A DNA stretch of 5,066 nucleotides from an uncultured Clostridia bacterium. Its GTDB lineage: Bacteria; Bacillota; Clostridia; Oscillospirales; Acutalibacteraceae. The stretch covers positions 1 to 5,066 of the forward strand of contig CANQSG010000136.1 of assembly GCA_947626485.1 (NCBI GenBank), given 5' to 3'. Positions 4,991 through 5,066 of this stretch are shown here, in pieces. The first letter of the stretch is position 1, and every line of letters begins with the position of its first letter. Made by a program: the position numbers and the translations under genes. Under the pieces are notes generated by a model. The model saw only the letters and a program-made list of their open reading frames with translations, was not told the origin of the DNA and ran no database searches.

Positions 4991-5066
<76 letters not shown>

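Overview
The window reads like chromosomal DNA from a GC-rich member of the Firmicutes, most plausibly an anaerobic gut Clostridia of the Oscillospiraceae type. The grounds are GC-rich codons inside genes next to A/T-rich intergenic promoters, sigma-A-type -35/-10 pairs with 16-17 base spacing, purine-rich Shine-Dalgarno sequences, and an ABC ATPase-FtsX fusion of a kind common in Firmicutes. This assignment is inference; there is no rRNA or housekeeping protein to anchor it. No phage gene, transposase, CRISPR array or replication origin is visible.

Layout. Positions 1-204 hold a non-coding flank rich in small inverted repeats, then two back-to-back terminator hairpins that close the minus-strand gene. 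Positions 205-2949 (minus) encode one 914-residue polypeptide: an N-terminal ABC ATPase fused to a four-helix FtsX/MacB-type permease with an unusually large outer domain. Positions 2950-3191 are a divergent control region with a good promoter for each neighbour, a 33-bp interrupted palindrome between them, an 11-bp-spaced direct repeat beside the ABC promoter, and a hairpin-plus-T7 structure in the leader of the plus-strand gene. Positions 3192-4415 (plus) encode a 12-helix major facilitator transporter related to the organophosphate:phosphate antiporters (GlpT/UhpT), which keeps the two arginines that bind phosphate in GlpT.

Positions 4416-4712 hold no gene that I can support. The stretch begins with a short repeat that overlaps the transporter stop codon and then carries six hairpins in a row, at least two of them strong terminators. 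The last 354 bases hold two divergently transcribed tRNA genes: tRNA-Gln(CUG) on the minus strand (4713-4786) and tRNA-Ala(GGC) on the plus strand (4991-5066). Each has its own consensus-like promoter, and a short A/T-rich spacer lies between them.

Functionally the window holds two membrane transporters expressed from one divergent control region (an ATP-driven exporter or mechanotransmission-type ABC protein, and a likely phosphorylated-metabolite antiporter) followed by a tRNA pair. No two-component system or other regulator is present here. I do not see an obviously new system. The most informative non-coding signals are the regulatory DNA at 2950-3191 and the hairpin cluster at 4491-4713.
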